Assembly: GCA_009908925.1 (NCBI GenBank)
Contig: JAAAOH010000299.1
Span: forward strand, 1-8,859
Length of the DNA: 8,859 nucleotides
Direction of reading: 5' to 3'
From: Spirochaetota bacterium
Lineage (GTDB): Bacteria; Spirochaetota; Spirochaetia; DSM-27196; PWMO01
Shown: positions 1-6,423 of the stretch, piece by piece
Numbering within the stretch: the first letter of the stretch is position 1
Layout of the letters: every line of letters starts with the position of its first letter
The notes under the pieces: generated by a model
Told to the model about the DNA's origin: nothing
Database searches by the model: none
Seen by the model: the letters and a program-made list of their open reading frames with translations, nothing else
Program-made: the position numbers and the translations under genes

Positions 1-1099
1 CGTCGCGAAGCCTGCTGGTTGCGGTGGTAACCACGATGTCTCCTTCGGAAAGACCGGCGGTGATTTCGGTGCGGGCACCCATCCGGCGGCCGACCTCCAC
101 CCGCGCACGCCGCGCGACGCCGTCGGCCGCGACGAAGACAAAGGCGCCGTCATTGTTTCGAACGACCGCCTGTGAGGGCACCTGGAGAACTCGCTCGACG
201 CCCTGCGGCTCGATTGTCGCGTTGGCCGACATCCCGGACCTGACCCGGTCTGGGCAGGTGTTGTCCCAGCGAATCACCGCCGCGAAGCTGCCGGTTCCCG
301 GATCAGTGCCGGCCGCGATGGAGGCTACCGCGGCGCCGGGCGCCTCGGCGTCCGGGCATGCCGGGACGATCACACTGACCGGCGCGCCGACCTCGAGATA
401 CCCGACCTCGCGCTCACCGACCGAGATCTCCATTTCGAGCCGCGCGAGGTCGACGATGCGTGCCACCTCCACGCCGGGGGTGAGATAGTTACCGGGCGTG
501 ACGCTGCCGCTCTTTGCGGCAATGCGACCGGATATGGGAGCGGTGATGCTTTTGTCCTCGAAACGCTTCTTTGCCTGCTCGTAGGCGGCCTCGGCGCCGG
601 ATGCCGCGGCTCGGACACGGGCGAGCTCCACCTGCGACGCATTGCCGCGCTCTGCGAGTTGCTCGGTCGCCCGTAACTCCACCCGCGCGGTCTCCAGTTG
701 CCGCCGGGCCTGCTCCATCTGCAGGCGCTCGATGTCGCTGTCGAGGGAGACCAGGCGTTCACCGGCCGCTACCGACTGCCCGAGTTCGAAGTCCGTGCCG
801 CGGATGATGCCCTGGGTCTCAGACACCACCCGTGCCTCGCGGATACCACGGATGACGCCGGATGCCGTGATATTCGTGACCAGGGGTGCCCGGACTACCT
901 CGACCGCCGCAACCGCAAGCGGTCCGTCGGGCCCCGCAGCCTCGGCTTGCCAGGTGGCGCTCGAGCCCGCGTCATCCCCGCTCTCATTCTCGCTGCCGCC
1001 GGCCTCACCGCCGGCCCGGCCCTCCGCGCCACCGCCCCCGCACGCGGCGATCACCAGTACAACGCCGAGCATGAGAAATACCCACCGAGCAGTCTTCAT
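1..1099 (-). CDS. RND-type efflux periplasmic adaptor (membrane fusion) lipoprotein, 3' end cut off
   Basis: Reads without a stop from the ATG at 1097-1099 to the left edge, giving 366 residues. A strong Shine-Dalgarno (AAGGAGG, five bases before ATG) fixes the start. Residues 1-20 form a lipoprotein signal peptide ending in a VIAAC lipobox, so Cys20 should be lipidated. A Gly/Glu/Ser-rich linker (about 21-60) follows. Then come a first beta-strand/lipoyl half (about 64-120, with FELGQSVAAGERL), a short alpha-helical hairpin (about 121-184, tip around LAERGNASQVEL), the second lipoyl half (ITAPISGRI, 185-193) and a beta-barrel and membrane-proximal region (RVRSGMSA at 285-292 matches the usual LRPGM-A motif). 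Family knowledge: such adaptors link an RND or MacB-type inner-membrane pump to an outer-membrane channel. The pump gene is probably just left of the window. The regulator immediately upstream suggests inducible efflux. Unusual: Cys248 and Cys282 each lie in a CPD triplet. Substrate unknown. Confidence 0.93.
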   Translation of the reverse strand, partial: MKTARWVFLMLGVVLVIAACGGGGAEGRAGGEAGGSENESGDDAGSSATWQAEAAGPDGPLAVAAVEVVRAPLVTNITASGVIRGIREARVVSETQGIIRGTDFELGQSVAAGERLVSLDSDIERLQMEQARRQLETARVELRATEQLAERGNASQVELARVRAAASGAEAAYEQAKKRFEDKSITAPISGRIAAKSGSVTPGNYLTPGVEVARIVDLARLEMEISVGEREVGYLEVGAPVSVIVPACPDAEAPGAAVASIAAGTDPGTGSFAAVIRWDNTCPDRVRSGMSANATIEPQGVERVLQVPSQAVVRNNDGAFVFVAADGVARRARVEVGRRMGARTEITAGLSEGDIVVTTATSRLRD

Positions 1100-1134
1100 C
1101 CGGTCCTCCTTCCAGCTTCACGGTCGGGAACGAA

Positions 1135-1161
1135 ATTATACAAAGCTTAGTTAGAAATCAA
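1135..1161 (-). promoter_or_regulatory. Sigma-70-like promoter for the adaptor gene
   Basis: On the minus strand a perfect TATAAT (1135-1140) lies 36 bases before the adaptor ATG, in an AT-rich patch that contrasts with its GC-rich surroundings. The best -35 match is TTGATT (1156-1161) with a short 15-base spacer; TTGCTT a little further upstream gives 19. The promoter would let the adaptor and downstream pump genes be transcribed separately from the regulator gene. The -10 is convincing, the -35 assignment is not. Confidence 0.6.
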
Positions 1162-1162
1162 G
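1146..1162. promoter_or_regulatory. Candidate MarR operator (imperfect inverted repeat)
   Basis: CTTAGTT (1146-1152) and AATCAAG (1156-1162) form an inverted repeat with 5 of 7 positions matching and a 3-base centre. Length and spacing resemble MarR-family operators. It lies between the -10 and -35 boxes of the adaptor promoter and directly downstream of the marR-type gene, so a bound dimer would block RNA polymerase. The match is imperfect, and the assignment to this regulator is inference from position. Confidence 0.35.
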
Positions 1163-1181
1163 CAATAATTGTGTGGCGCGC

Positions 1182-1640
1182 TCACAGGCGCCAGGTCATC
1201 TCGAAGAGGTCGTCCAGTGCCGAGAGGAATCGATCGCGGTCTTCGGGTGAGAGTGCGTCCAGCTTGGACAGGATGTGATTGTGCATGCGCCCGATCTCCT
1301 CACCGACGAAACGCTCACCCTCCGGAGTGAAGTCGAGCATAACCCGGCGGCGGTCGGCCGGATCCCGTCGGCGCAGCAGCAAGCCCTGGGCGACGAGGCC
1401 GTCTATAACCGAGGTGAAGCTGCCGCGCTCGAGGTTCATATGCGCGCCGAGCTCGGACAGCGGACGGTCGCGTTCGTAGTGCACGAGCATGATGGTGCGG
1501 TACTGGGTATAGTTGAGCTCGACACGGGCAGAGCGATATTCGAAATCGTAGAGCAGTTTCCGCATGAGATGCGGAAAGGTACGGAGAATCTTGAGGACGA
1601 GCTCGCTCTCGCCGGCGGAGGGGTGTTGTTCGTTGCTCAC
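1182..1640 (-). CDS. MarR-family transcriptional regulator
   Basis: A 152-residue protein, the usual size for MarR repressors, which bind DNA as dimers and release it on binding a ligand or on oxidation. Helical dimerisation segments lie at about 12-35 and 112-150. The winged helix-turn-helix covers about 42-105: LSELGAHMNL precedes the recognition helix (about 71-85, ERGSFTSVIDGLVAQG), and the wing has the typical DPADRRRVML pattern (93-102) followed by TPEG. There is no cysteine, so a thiol-based redox switch within this protein is unlikely. The start is a GTG at 1638-1640. It is the first start codon after an in-frame TAG at 1656-1658, which is the stop of the upstream gene. I see no good Shine-Dalgarno, so translation may be coupled to the upstream gene. 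The adaptor gene follows after 82 bases, making this the likely local regulator of the efflux operon. The inducer is unknown. Confidence 0.93.
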   Translation of the reverse strand: MSNEQHPSAGESELVLKILRTFPHLMRKLLYDFEYRSARVELNYTQYRTIMLVHYERDRPLSELGAHMNLERGSFTSVIDGLVAQGLLLRRRDPADRRRVMLDFTPEGERFVGEEIGRMHNHILSKLDALSPEDRDRFLSALDDLFEMTWRL

Positions 1641-1655
1641 GCTGATCGCTGCCGG

Positions 1656-3359
1656 CTACTCTTGTACCACGACCCGGTATGAGCCGCTCTGGTCGTCCCA
1701 GTATGCGGCGACGACAATCGTGTAGACGCCCGTCTGTTCGAAGTCGATCTCCACGCGGGAGTTCCATCCGGTGCCGAAATCGTCGTTCTCCGCGACGAGG
1801 CGCCCCTGGGGGTCGAAAACCGTGAGGATCGGATCGAATTCTGTCGAGCGGGCCTCGATGACGGCGGTCTCACCGGCGCGTGCCGAATACCGGTGTTCGG
1901 AGACCGGCCGACCCGTCTCATCAATCGGCGATTCCGGCACGAGCTCGCCTTCGAATTCCGCCACCAGCGTGCGCGGCTCACTCTCCTCGTAGCTCACGGC
2001 ATAGGTGCCGAGGCCGCCAGGGCCATAGGTAGTAACACGGACGCGGTATACGCCGCTTTCGGGAGCCTCGAACTCCAGGTATGCATCACCTTCGCCACCG
2101 CTGTCGTCATCGGCGAACTCGCGGCCGGACGGGCTGTAGATCTCGAGGTAGGGATCGAAGAGGTCGGATGTCAACGAGACGCTCACAAGCCGACCCTCCT
2201 CCGCCGTCAACGTGAACTCGTGATAGTACCGTCCCTCGGCATCCGGCGCCGCTGCTGTGAGCATCCCCTCGAACTCCTGTCCGACCTCCAGCCTTCGGCC
2301 CTCCCGGTAGGTCGGGTATTCCTCCTCGCTCGCGAATCGGAGCGCGGAGAGGCGGTAGGAGCCCCCCTCCTCCGCACTGAAGCTTGCTGCCTGCACCGTC
2401 ACGACACCGTCTTCGAGGAACGAGTAGAAGAGCTCCGAGTCCGTCGTACCCGGCTCGGCGTCGTCGTTCTCAGCGTGGAAACCGTGGTCGCCACGAAGAC
2501 GCAGCACGGTATCGAAGTCATTGGACTCAAGCTGCAAGAGAACCATCTGTCCGGCCTTCCCCGAGAGCATGTAATCGTCGGTGTGGTTTCCGTCACTGCC
2601 GAGACGACCGTTCACAGTGCTTCCCACCTCCAGCTCACGAGGCGGCTCGAGCGACTCCACAACCAGCTGATAGGCGCCCCGTTCGGATGCCCCGAACGCC
2701 GTAGCGCCGACCTGTGCGATACCGGGCTCAACGGAAGTGTAGACGAGCCCCGCATCAGTTGCCTCGAAGTCGTCATTTTCCAGCACTCCGCCTGCGGGTG
2801 TACGCATCCTCAGGAAGGCATCGAACTCCACCGACTGAAGCTCGAGCCGTACGCGCTGGCCCCGCTCGAGGCGAAGGGGATACCAGTCGATAGCTCTCCC
2901 GTCGTCAAGACGTTCGTCCTCGTCGGTAAGATCACCGCCGCGGGTCTCTCCCGGCTGCAGGAGCTCCGGGGCAGGCCCCGCGACCGCTCGAAGGCTGAAG
3001 CCCTGCGGTGGACCTGCTTCTGCGGCGAGGTCGGCGCTCACTCCAACGCGTAGCTGCTCTCCCGCCTCCAGGAACACGGCTCCCGTTGCAGCACCGGCCG
3101 CGCTCGCATGCTCGCGCCTGCGGCGGCCATCCTGTTCGAGCAGGAGGATCGGATCAAAATCCACGGACACCACCGTGACCTGCACACGACTGCGCTCGTC
3201 GACGGATACCGAATGCCAGATGACAGGCTGTCCCTGCTCGGTCATCGTCTCGGCCTCCGAAAGAGTGCCGTCCTCTCTGAGGAGTGTTTCCTGTCCTGCG
3301 GCAACTCCCACAGCCAGAATCGCGAGTGCAACCGCAATCGCCGTTACCCTGTATTTCAT
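1656..3359 (-). CDS. Secreted protein with five tandem PPC (pre-peptidase C-terminal) domains
   Basis: A 567-residue protein with an N-terminal signal peptide (about 1-21, hydrophobic core AIAVALAILAVGVAA; no lipobox). The rest is five tandem beta-sandwich repeats of about 100 residues (roughly 32-126, 131-236, 240-341, 355-457, 463-566). Each carries an S-x-x-FD-x-x-L core (VDFDPILL, VEFDAFLR, NDFDTVLR, DLFDPYLE, TEFDPILT). Repeats 2-5 then have an acidic turn (ENDD, ENDD, ADDD, ENDD) and end in G-x-Y-x-(L/V). This is the pattern of bacterial pre-peptidase C-terminal domains, which usually flank secreted proteases. Here no protease or other catalytic domain is present, so the protein is all PPC. 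The acidic turns suggest calcium binding (inference). The start has GAGG five bases upstream. It sits 15 bases before the marR-type gene and is probably co-transcribed with it. Function unknown; a periplasmic or surface binding or scaffold role is plausible. Confidence 0.9.
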   Translation of the reverse strand: MKYRVTAIAVALAILAVGVAAGQETLLREDGTLSEAETMTEQGQPVIWHSVSVDERSRVQVTVVSVDFDPILLLEQDGRRRREHASAAGAATGAVFLEAGEQLRVGVSADLAAEAGPPQGFSLRAVAGPAPELLQPGETRGGDLTDEDERLDDGRAIDWYPLRLERGQRVRLELQSVEFDAFLRMRTPAGGVLENDDFEATDAGLVYTSVEPGIAQVGATAFGASERGAYQLVVESLEPPRELEVGSTVNGRLGSDGNHTDDYMLSGKAGQMVLLQLESNDFDTVLRLRGDHGFHAENDDAEPGTTDSELFYSFLEDGVVTVQAASFSAEEGGSYRLSALRFASEEEYPTYREGRRLEVGQEFEGMLTAAAPDAEGRYYHEFTLTAEEGRLVSVSLTSDLFDPYLEIYSPSGREFADDDSGGEGDAYLEFEAPESGVYRVRVTTYGPGGLGTYAVSYEESEPRTLVAEFEGELVPESPIDETGRPVSEHRYSARAGETAVIEARSTEFDPILTVFDPQGRLVAENDDFGTGWNSRVEIDFEQTGVYTIVVAAYWDDQSGSYRVVVQE

Positions 3360-3377
3360 ACGCGCCTCGTAGGTATT

Positions 3378-3405
3378 GTTATATCACGCCGACGGGGCGT
3401 TGCAA
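3378..3405 (-). promoter_or_regulatory. Sigma-70-like promoter for the PPC protein / marR / adaptor operon
   Basis: On the minus strand TTGCAA (3400-3405, 4 of 6 to consensus) and TATAAC (3378-3383, 5 of 6) are separated by 16 bases. The -10 is 18 bases upstream of the PPC gene ATG, so the leader is very short and contains the GAGG ribosome binding site. Confidence 0.6.
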
Positions 3406-3415
3406 AACGCTTTGC
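3402..3415. promoter_or_regulatory. Candidate operator palindrome in the divergent promoter region
   Basis: GCAAAACGCTTTGC is a 14-base palindrome with 6 of 7 half-site positions matching and a CG centre, the layout typical of LacI/GalR-family operators. It overlaps the -35 box of the minus-strand operon and lies about 31 bases before the start codon of the plus-strand ABC ATPase. One bound protein could therefore affect both directions. No LacI-type gene is in the window, and the sequence does not resemble the MarR candidate site at 1146-1162. Confidence 0.4.
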
Positions 3416-3446
3416 GGCAGCGCACTTCCTCGCTATCTTAGGCGAT

Positions 3447-4379
3447 ATGGCTGAACCGCTCATTCATGTGAGGCACCTTTACAAGTCCTACGGCGATCTT
3501 GTCGCGGTGAACGACCTCGACTTCGACGTGCCGCCAGCCCAGTGTGTTGCGTTTCTCGGCCCCAACGGAGCCGGCAAGACGACGATGATGAAGACCCTGT
3601 ACGGCAAGGCCGATCCCGACCGGCGCGACGAGACCGAGATACGGGTCCTCGGCTTCGATCCGCGCAGCGACGAGCTCGAAGTGAAGGCACGCTCGGGCGT
3701 GGTGCCCCAGGAGAACAGCCTCGACGTCGAGCTCAACGTTCTGCAGAACCTGCGCATTTTCAGCACGTTCTACGGCATCCCGTGGCGCCGGGCGCGCGAT
3801 CGCGTCGATTACCTTCTCGACTTCATGGAGCTCGAGGAGAAGCGGACGGCGAAAGTGCGCGAGCTCTCCGGTGGGATGCAGCGGCGACTTATCATCGCCC
3901 GTGCCCTTCTCAATAACCCCTCACTTCTCATACTCGATGAGCCCACCACCGGCCTCGACCCCCAGGTGCGCCAGCTCATATGGGACAAGCTCCGCAGCCT
4001 CAAGCGCAGCGGCGTGACGATTCTGCTCACCACGCACTACATGGACGAGGCTTTCCAGATTGCCGACTCGGTGCTCATCATGGACCACGGGGTGAAGGTT
4101 CTCGAGGGCAACCCCGGGCAACTGCTCACTGAGCACATGGAGAGCCACGTCCTCGAGCTCATCAATGCCGACGCGAAGCCGAAGGTCGAGTCTCACATAT
4201 CCGACGGAGAGATCCGCACCGAAGGCTCGGGCGAGCGTATTCTGTACTACAGCTCGGACCTCGATCGCCTGCAGGCGATGGTCGGAGACCTCAGCCCGGG
4301 AGACTATCATCTCAGGCAGGTCAACCTCGAAGATCTGTTTCTCAAGAGCACCGGAAGGAGCCTCAATGTCCACCAGTAG
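3447..4379 (+). CDS. ABC transporter ATP-binding protein, NodI/drug-exporter type
   Basis: A 310-residue cytoplasmic ATPase that powers the ABC-2 permease encoded next. All nucleotide-binding motifs are intact: Walker A GPNGAGKT (38-45), Q-loop Gln88 (VVPQEN), signature LSGGMQ (140-145), Walker B LLILDE (160-165) and H-loop His197 (TTHYMDEA). The C-terminal part (about 230-310) ends in VNLEDLFLKSTGRSL, a tail typical of NodI and antibiotic-exporter ATPases of the ABC-2 group. The reading frame stays open upstream to 3108, but that part is antisense to the PPC gene. The ATG at 3447-3449 is chosen because the domain begins immediately after it (LIHVRHLYKSYG); AGG lies a few bases upstream as a weak ribosome site. 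It overlaps the permease gene by 14 bases, which implies translational coupling. Possible substrates include a drug, lipid-linked sugar or small molecule; the sequence does not say which. Confidence 0.95.
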   Translation: MAEPLIHVRHLYKSYGDLVAVNDLDFDVPPAQCVAFLGPNGAGKTTMMKTLYGKADPDRRDETEIRVLGFDPRSDELEVKARSGVVPQENSLDVELNVLQNLRIFSTFYGIPWRRARDRVDYLLDFMELEEKRTAKVRELSGGMQRRLIIARALLNNPSLLILDEPTTGLDPQVRQLIWDKLRSLKRSGVTILLTTHYMDEAFQIADSVLIMDHGVKVLEGNPGQLLTEHMESHVLELINADAKPKVESHISDGEIRTEGSGERILYYSSDLDRLQAMVGDLSPGDYHLRQVNLEDLFLKSTGRSLNVHQ

Positions 4380-5223
4380 CATCACCGCCCCGGGCGGTCC
4401 GGGCGAGACCGCCGGCCCGGGGTATGCGGACGGCACGCATCACGAGCTTTCGGCCGGGCGACCGCCGCTGGCGCACCGGCTCTACAGCGTCTGGCTCCGG
4501 CACGTTCGTGTGTACTCGAAAAACCTCATAAGTAACGCCCTCCCGCCCTTTCTCGAGCCGCTGATTTTCCTCGTGGGCCTCGGCCTCGGCCTCAGCCGCT
4601 ACATCGGCGTCATGGAGGGCCTCCCGTATGTGGAGTACCTCGCATCGGGACTCATGATGACCGCCGCCATGTTCACCGCGGCCTTCGAGTGCAGCTTCGG
4701 CACCTTCATCCGCCTGGAGTTCGACAAGGTATACGACGGTATGCTCGGCGCCCCTATTACCGCCGACAACCTCCTCGTGGGGGAAATCCTCTGGGCGGGC
4801 ACCAAGGGCTTCGTCTTCAGCCTGTCCGTGCTCGTTGTCGTCGGCGTGTTCGGCATACTTCCGGTGGGACGCATGCTTCTCGCTCCCTTCCTGGGGTTCC
4901 TCACCGGCACGATGTTCGCTGCCCTCGGATTCCTGGTGACCTCCTGGGTGAAGAACATCAATCAGTTCAACTTCTTCTTCTCGGGATTCATCTCGCCGAT
5001 GTTCTTCTTCGCAGGCGTGGTCTTCCCCGTGGAGAACCTCCCGGCCATCGTGCGGCCCATCAGCGAAATTCTGCCGCTCACCCACCCCGTACGCGTCACG
5101 CGGGCCTTCTCCACCGGCGAGTTCGAGCCCATCCTGTGGTGGGACCTCGCCTACATGATTCTCATGACCGTGGGCGTCGGGTGGTATGCCATTCATCGGC
5201 TGCGGCGGAAGCTGATTCAATAA
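4366..5223 (+). CDS. ABC-2 type permease, NodJ-like
   Basis: A 285-residue integral membrane protein forming the channel half of the exporter with the preceding ATPase. The ATG at 4366-4368 is preceded by AAGGAG at a five-base distance, which decides the start; the open frame further upstream is a shadow of the ATPase gene. About 35 polar, Gly/Pro-rich residues come first. An amphipathic stretch (LYSVWLRHVRVYSKNL) and six predicted membrane segments follow (about 59-79, 91-112, 138-162, 168-191, 200-221, 258-277). The FDKVYDGMLGAPIT motif (119-132) in the first cytoplasmic loop and the FFSGFISPMFFFAGVVFP region (203-221) are typical of NodJ/DrrB-type permeases. The end (IHRLRRKLIQ) is basic and cytoplasmic. 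With a matching ATPase the pair is a complete exporter of two NBD plus two TMD subunits. Export is inferred from family; the substrate is unknown. Confidence 0.94.
   Translation: MSTSSITAPGGPGETAGPGYADGTHHELSAGRPPLAHRLYSVWLRHVRVYSKNLISNALPPFLEPLIFLVGLGLGLSRYIGVMEGLPYVEYLASGLMMTAAMFTAAFECSFGTFIRLEFDKVYDGMLGAPITADNLLVGEILWAGTKGFVFSLSVLVVVGVFGILPVGRMLLAPFLGFLTGTMFAALGFLVTSWVKNINQFNFFFSGFISPMFFFAGVVFPVENLPAIVRPISEILPLTHPVRVTRAFSTGEFEPILWWDLAYMILMTVGVGWYAIHRLRRKLIQ
4576..4593 (+). repeat. Three tandem copies of GGCCTC inside the permease gene
   Basis: GGCCTC occurs three times in succession and encodes GLGLGL (residues 71-76) at the end of the first membrane segment. Gain or loss of a unit would keep the frame. 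Probably just the product of biased codon use in a Gly/Leu stretch. Confidence 0.5.
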
Positions 5224-5337
5224 GTGCCACAGCAAGGGCGGCCGGCCACCATGCGGCGACCGGGCGGCCCGGGCGGGTGAGTCGGAATGCACCAGGCCGG
5301 GCGCCAGGTAGCCACGAGACCCCGCCGACGGTGTGAC
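5224..5337. other. Intergenic region between convergent genes
   Basis: These 114 bases separate the 3' end of the permease gene from the 3' end of the LamG lipoprotein gene. They are very GC-rich, with an 8-base palindrome GGCCGGCC (5240-5247) and a short hairpin CCGGG-CGG-CCCGG (5260-5272). Neither is followed by a T tract on either strand, so no intrinsic terminator is visible; termination here may be Rho-dependent. Confidence 0.6.
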
Positions 5338-6423
5338 TCAGTTGGGCTTGAGCTCATTCCAGTTGGCCTCCACTTCGCCGGGTCCGAGCATGCTGTCATA
5401 GAGCTTCACGTTGTCGATGTAGCCGTCGAAACGCACCGCGGGGCTTCCCTGCGTGGGCTGAGACCCGATCTGCAGTGCGCCGTCGGAGTCTTGAAGGTGA
5501 GTCCAGGTAGACGGAAGTTCAGACTTCGTGACCCAGCCGGAGCCCTCGCGATAGTACCGGTAGTTATCGACCTCAGTGCCGTCGAGGTAGATCCTGGCGT
5601 CGGTCTGGTTCCAGGTCACGACGACCTGATGCCACTCGTTGAGACTCGGCGCGGGCTGATCTGCAACGATCAGTGTGTACCTGTCGTCGGGGCCGATGAA
5701 GAGCATACTGAGCTCGCCGTACCAGTACTGCAGACTGTAGGCATCATCGGAGAAGTCCGGCTCGACACCCTTGTGCAGGATCCCGGCCCACGTAATGGTC
5801 TCTGTGGGATGGATCCAGACCTCGATCGATGCCTCATCGGTAAGCAGGTCGACCGCCGGCGAATCCGGGAGGGTCACGTACTCGCCTTCGGCGTCGATCG
5901 CCAGAGCCGATCCATCCACGCCGTCCACCCACTGGACGTCGCCGCTAACCTGCGCGTCGCCGTCGCCGTCGATGTTGTCGTCGAGCAGGAGTGCGGCGGT
6001 GATGCCGGCATCCGGGTCCGCGTACACCCCGGTAAGTGCGCTCTGGATGTCCTGAAGCGTGAGGCCGGATTCGATCACGCCGACGATGAGGTCGCGAAGC
6101 TCGCCGGGGTCCATTTCCTCATCGATGATAGCGACCGCCGTCGTGGTGGCGATGCCCTGTGACGAACGCGAGGCGTCAATGGTGACTGCCGCCGAGTATA
6201 CGTTCTCCGGTGTCGAGCTCGCGTCGAGTCCGGATATCTCGGTCTGCACCGTCTGGCGGTACTGTTCCACCGCGGTGGGCCCGCCGTCGCCTGCGGCACC
6301 GCTCGAGTCGGAGCCACCGTCGTTTCCGGGATCGCTACCCAACGTCATGCTGCACGAGGCGGCAAACACCGCAACGAGCGCAACGATCGGGACATGCTTG
6401 ATGAACTTCTTTGTCCGCTCCAT
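5338..6423 (-). CDS. Lipoprotein with C-terminal LamG-like (concanavalin A-like) domain
   Basis: A 361-residue predicted lipoprotein. The N-terminus has basic residues, a hydrophobic core and the lipobox FAASC, giving lipidated Cys24. A Gly/Asp/Ser-rich linker (about 27-50) acts as a tether. Residues 50-145 form a segment I cannot assign, with helical patches (PGELRDLIVGVIESGLTLQDIQ is in this part). From about 142 to 357 the sequence follows the LamG/jellyroll pattern: VDGVDGSALAIDAEGEYVTL, then ASIEVWIHP, GILHKG, LNEWHQVVVTWN, ARIYLDGTEV and a final FDGYIDNVKLYDSML before the C-terminus. Such domains usually bind carbohydrate or protein and are not themselves catalytic; none of the glycoside hydrolase catalytic signatures I know is visible. 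An aspartate-rich stretch (DGDGD, 152-156) could bind calcium. The start has GGGGGAGAGG just upstream. It is a single gene convergent with the ABC exporter, with no obvious functional partner in the window. Confidence 0.88.
   Translation of the reverse strand: MERTKKFIKHVPIVALVAVFAASCSMTLGSDPGNDGGSDSSGAAGDGGPTAVEQYRQTVQTEISGLDASSTPENVYSAAVTIDASRSSQGIATTTAVAIIDEEMDPGELRDLIVGVIESGLTLQDIQSALTGVYADPDAGITAALLLDDNIDGDGDAQVSGDVQWVDGVDGSALAIDAEGEYVTLPDSPAVDLLTDEASIEVWIHPTETITWAGILHKGVEPDFSDDAYSLQYWYGELSMLFIGPDDRYTLIVADQPAPSLNEWHQVVVTWNQTDARIYLDGTEVDNYRYYREGSGWVTKSELPSTWTHLQDSDGALQIGSQPTQGSPAVRFDGYIDNVKLYDSMLGPGEVEANWNELKPN

Noticed and set aside
1893..3053. Long open frame (386 codons) on the plus strand
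   Set aside because: It is antisense to the PPC gene, which has clear repeats, a signal peptide and a ribosome site. The plus-strand translation shows no domain and reflects GC-rich codon bias.
3108..3446. N-terminal extension of the ABC ATPase in the same frame
   Set aside because: This part runs antisense through the PPC gene start and the promoter region. The ATPase domain begins right after the ATG at 3447.
5260..5272. GC hairpin after the permease gene as a terminator
   Set aside because: Five-base-pair stem with a 3-base loop and no T tract on either strand.
4363..5292. Open frame of 309 codons on the minus strand, rich in His/Glu/Gly
   Set aside because: Antisense to the NodJ-like permease. 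Its composition is the mirror of hydrophobic codons and no motif is visible.
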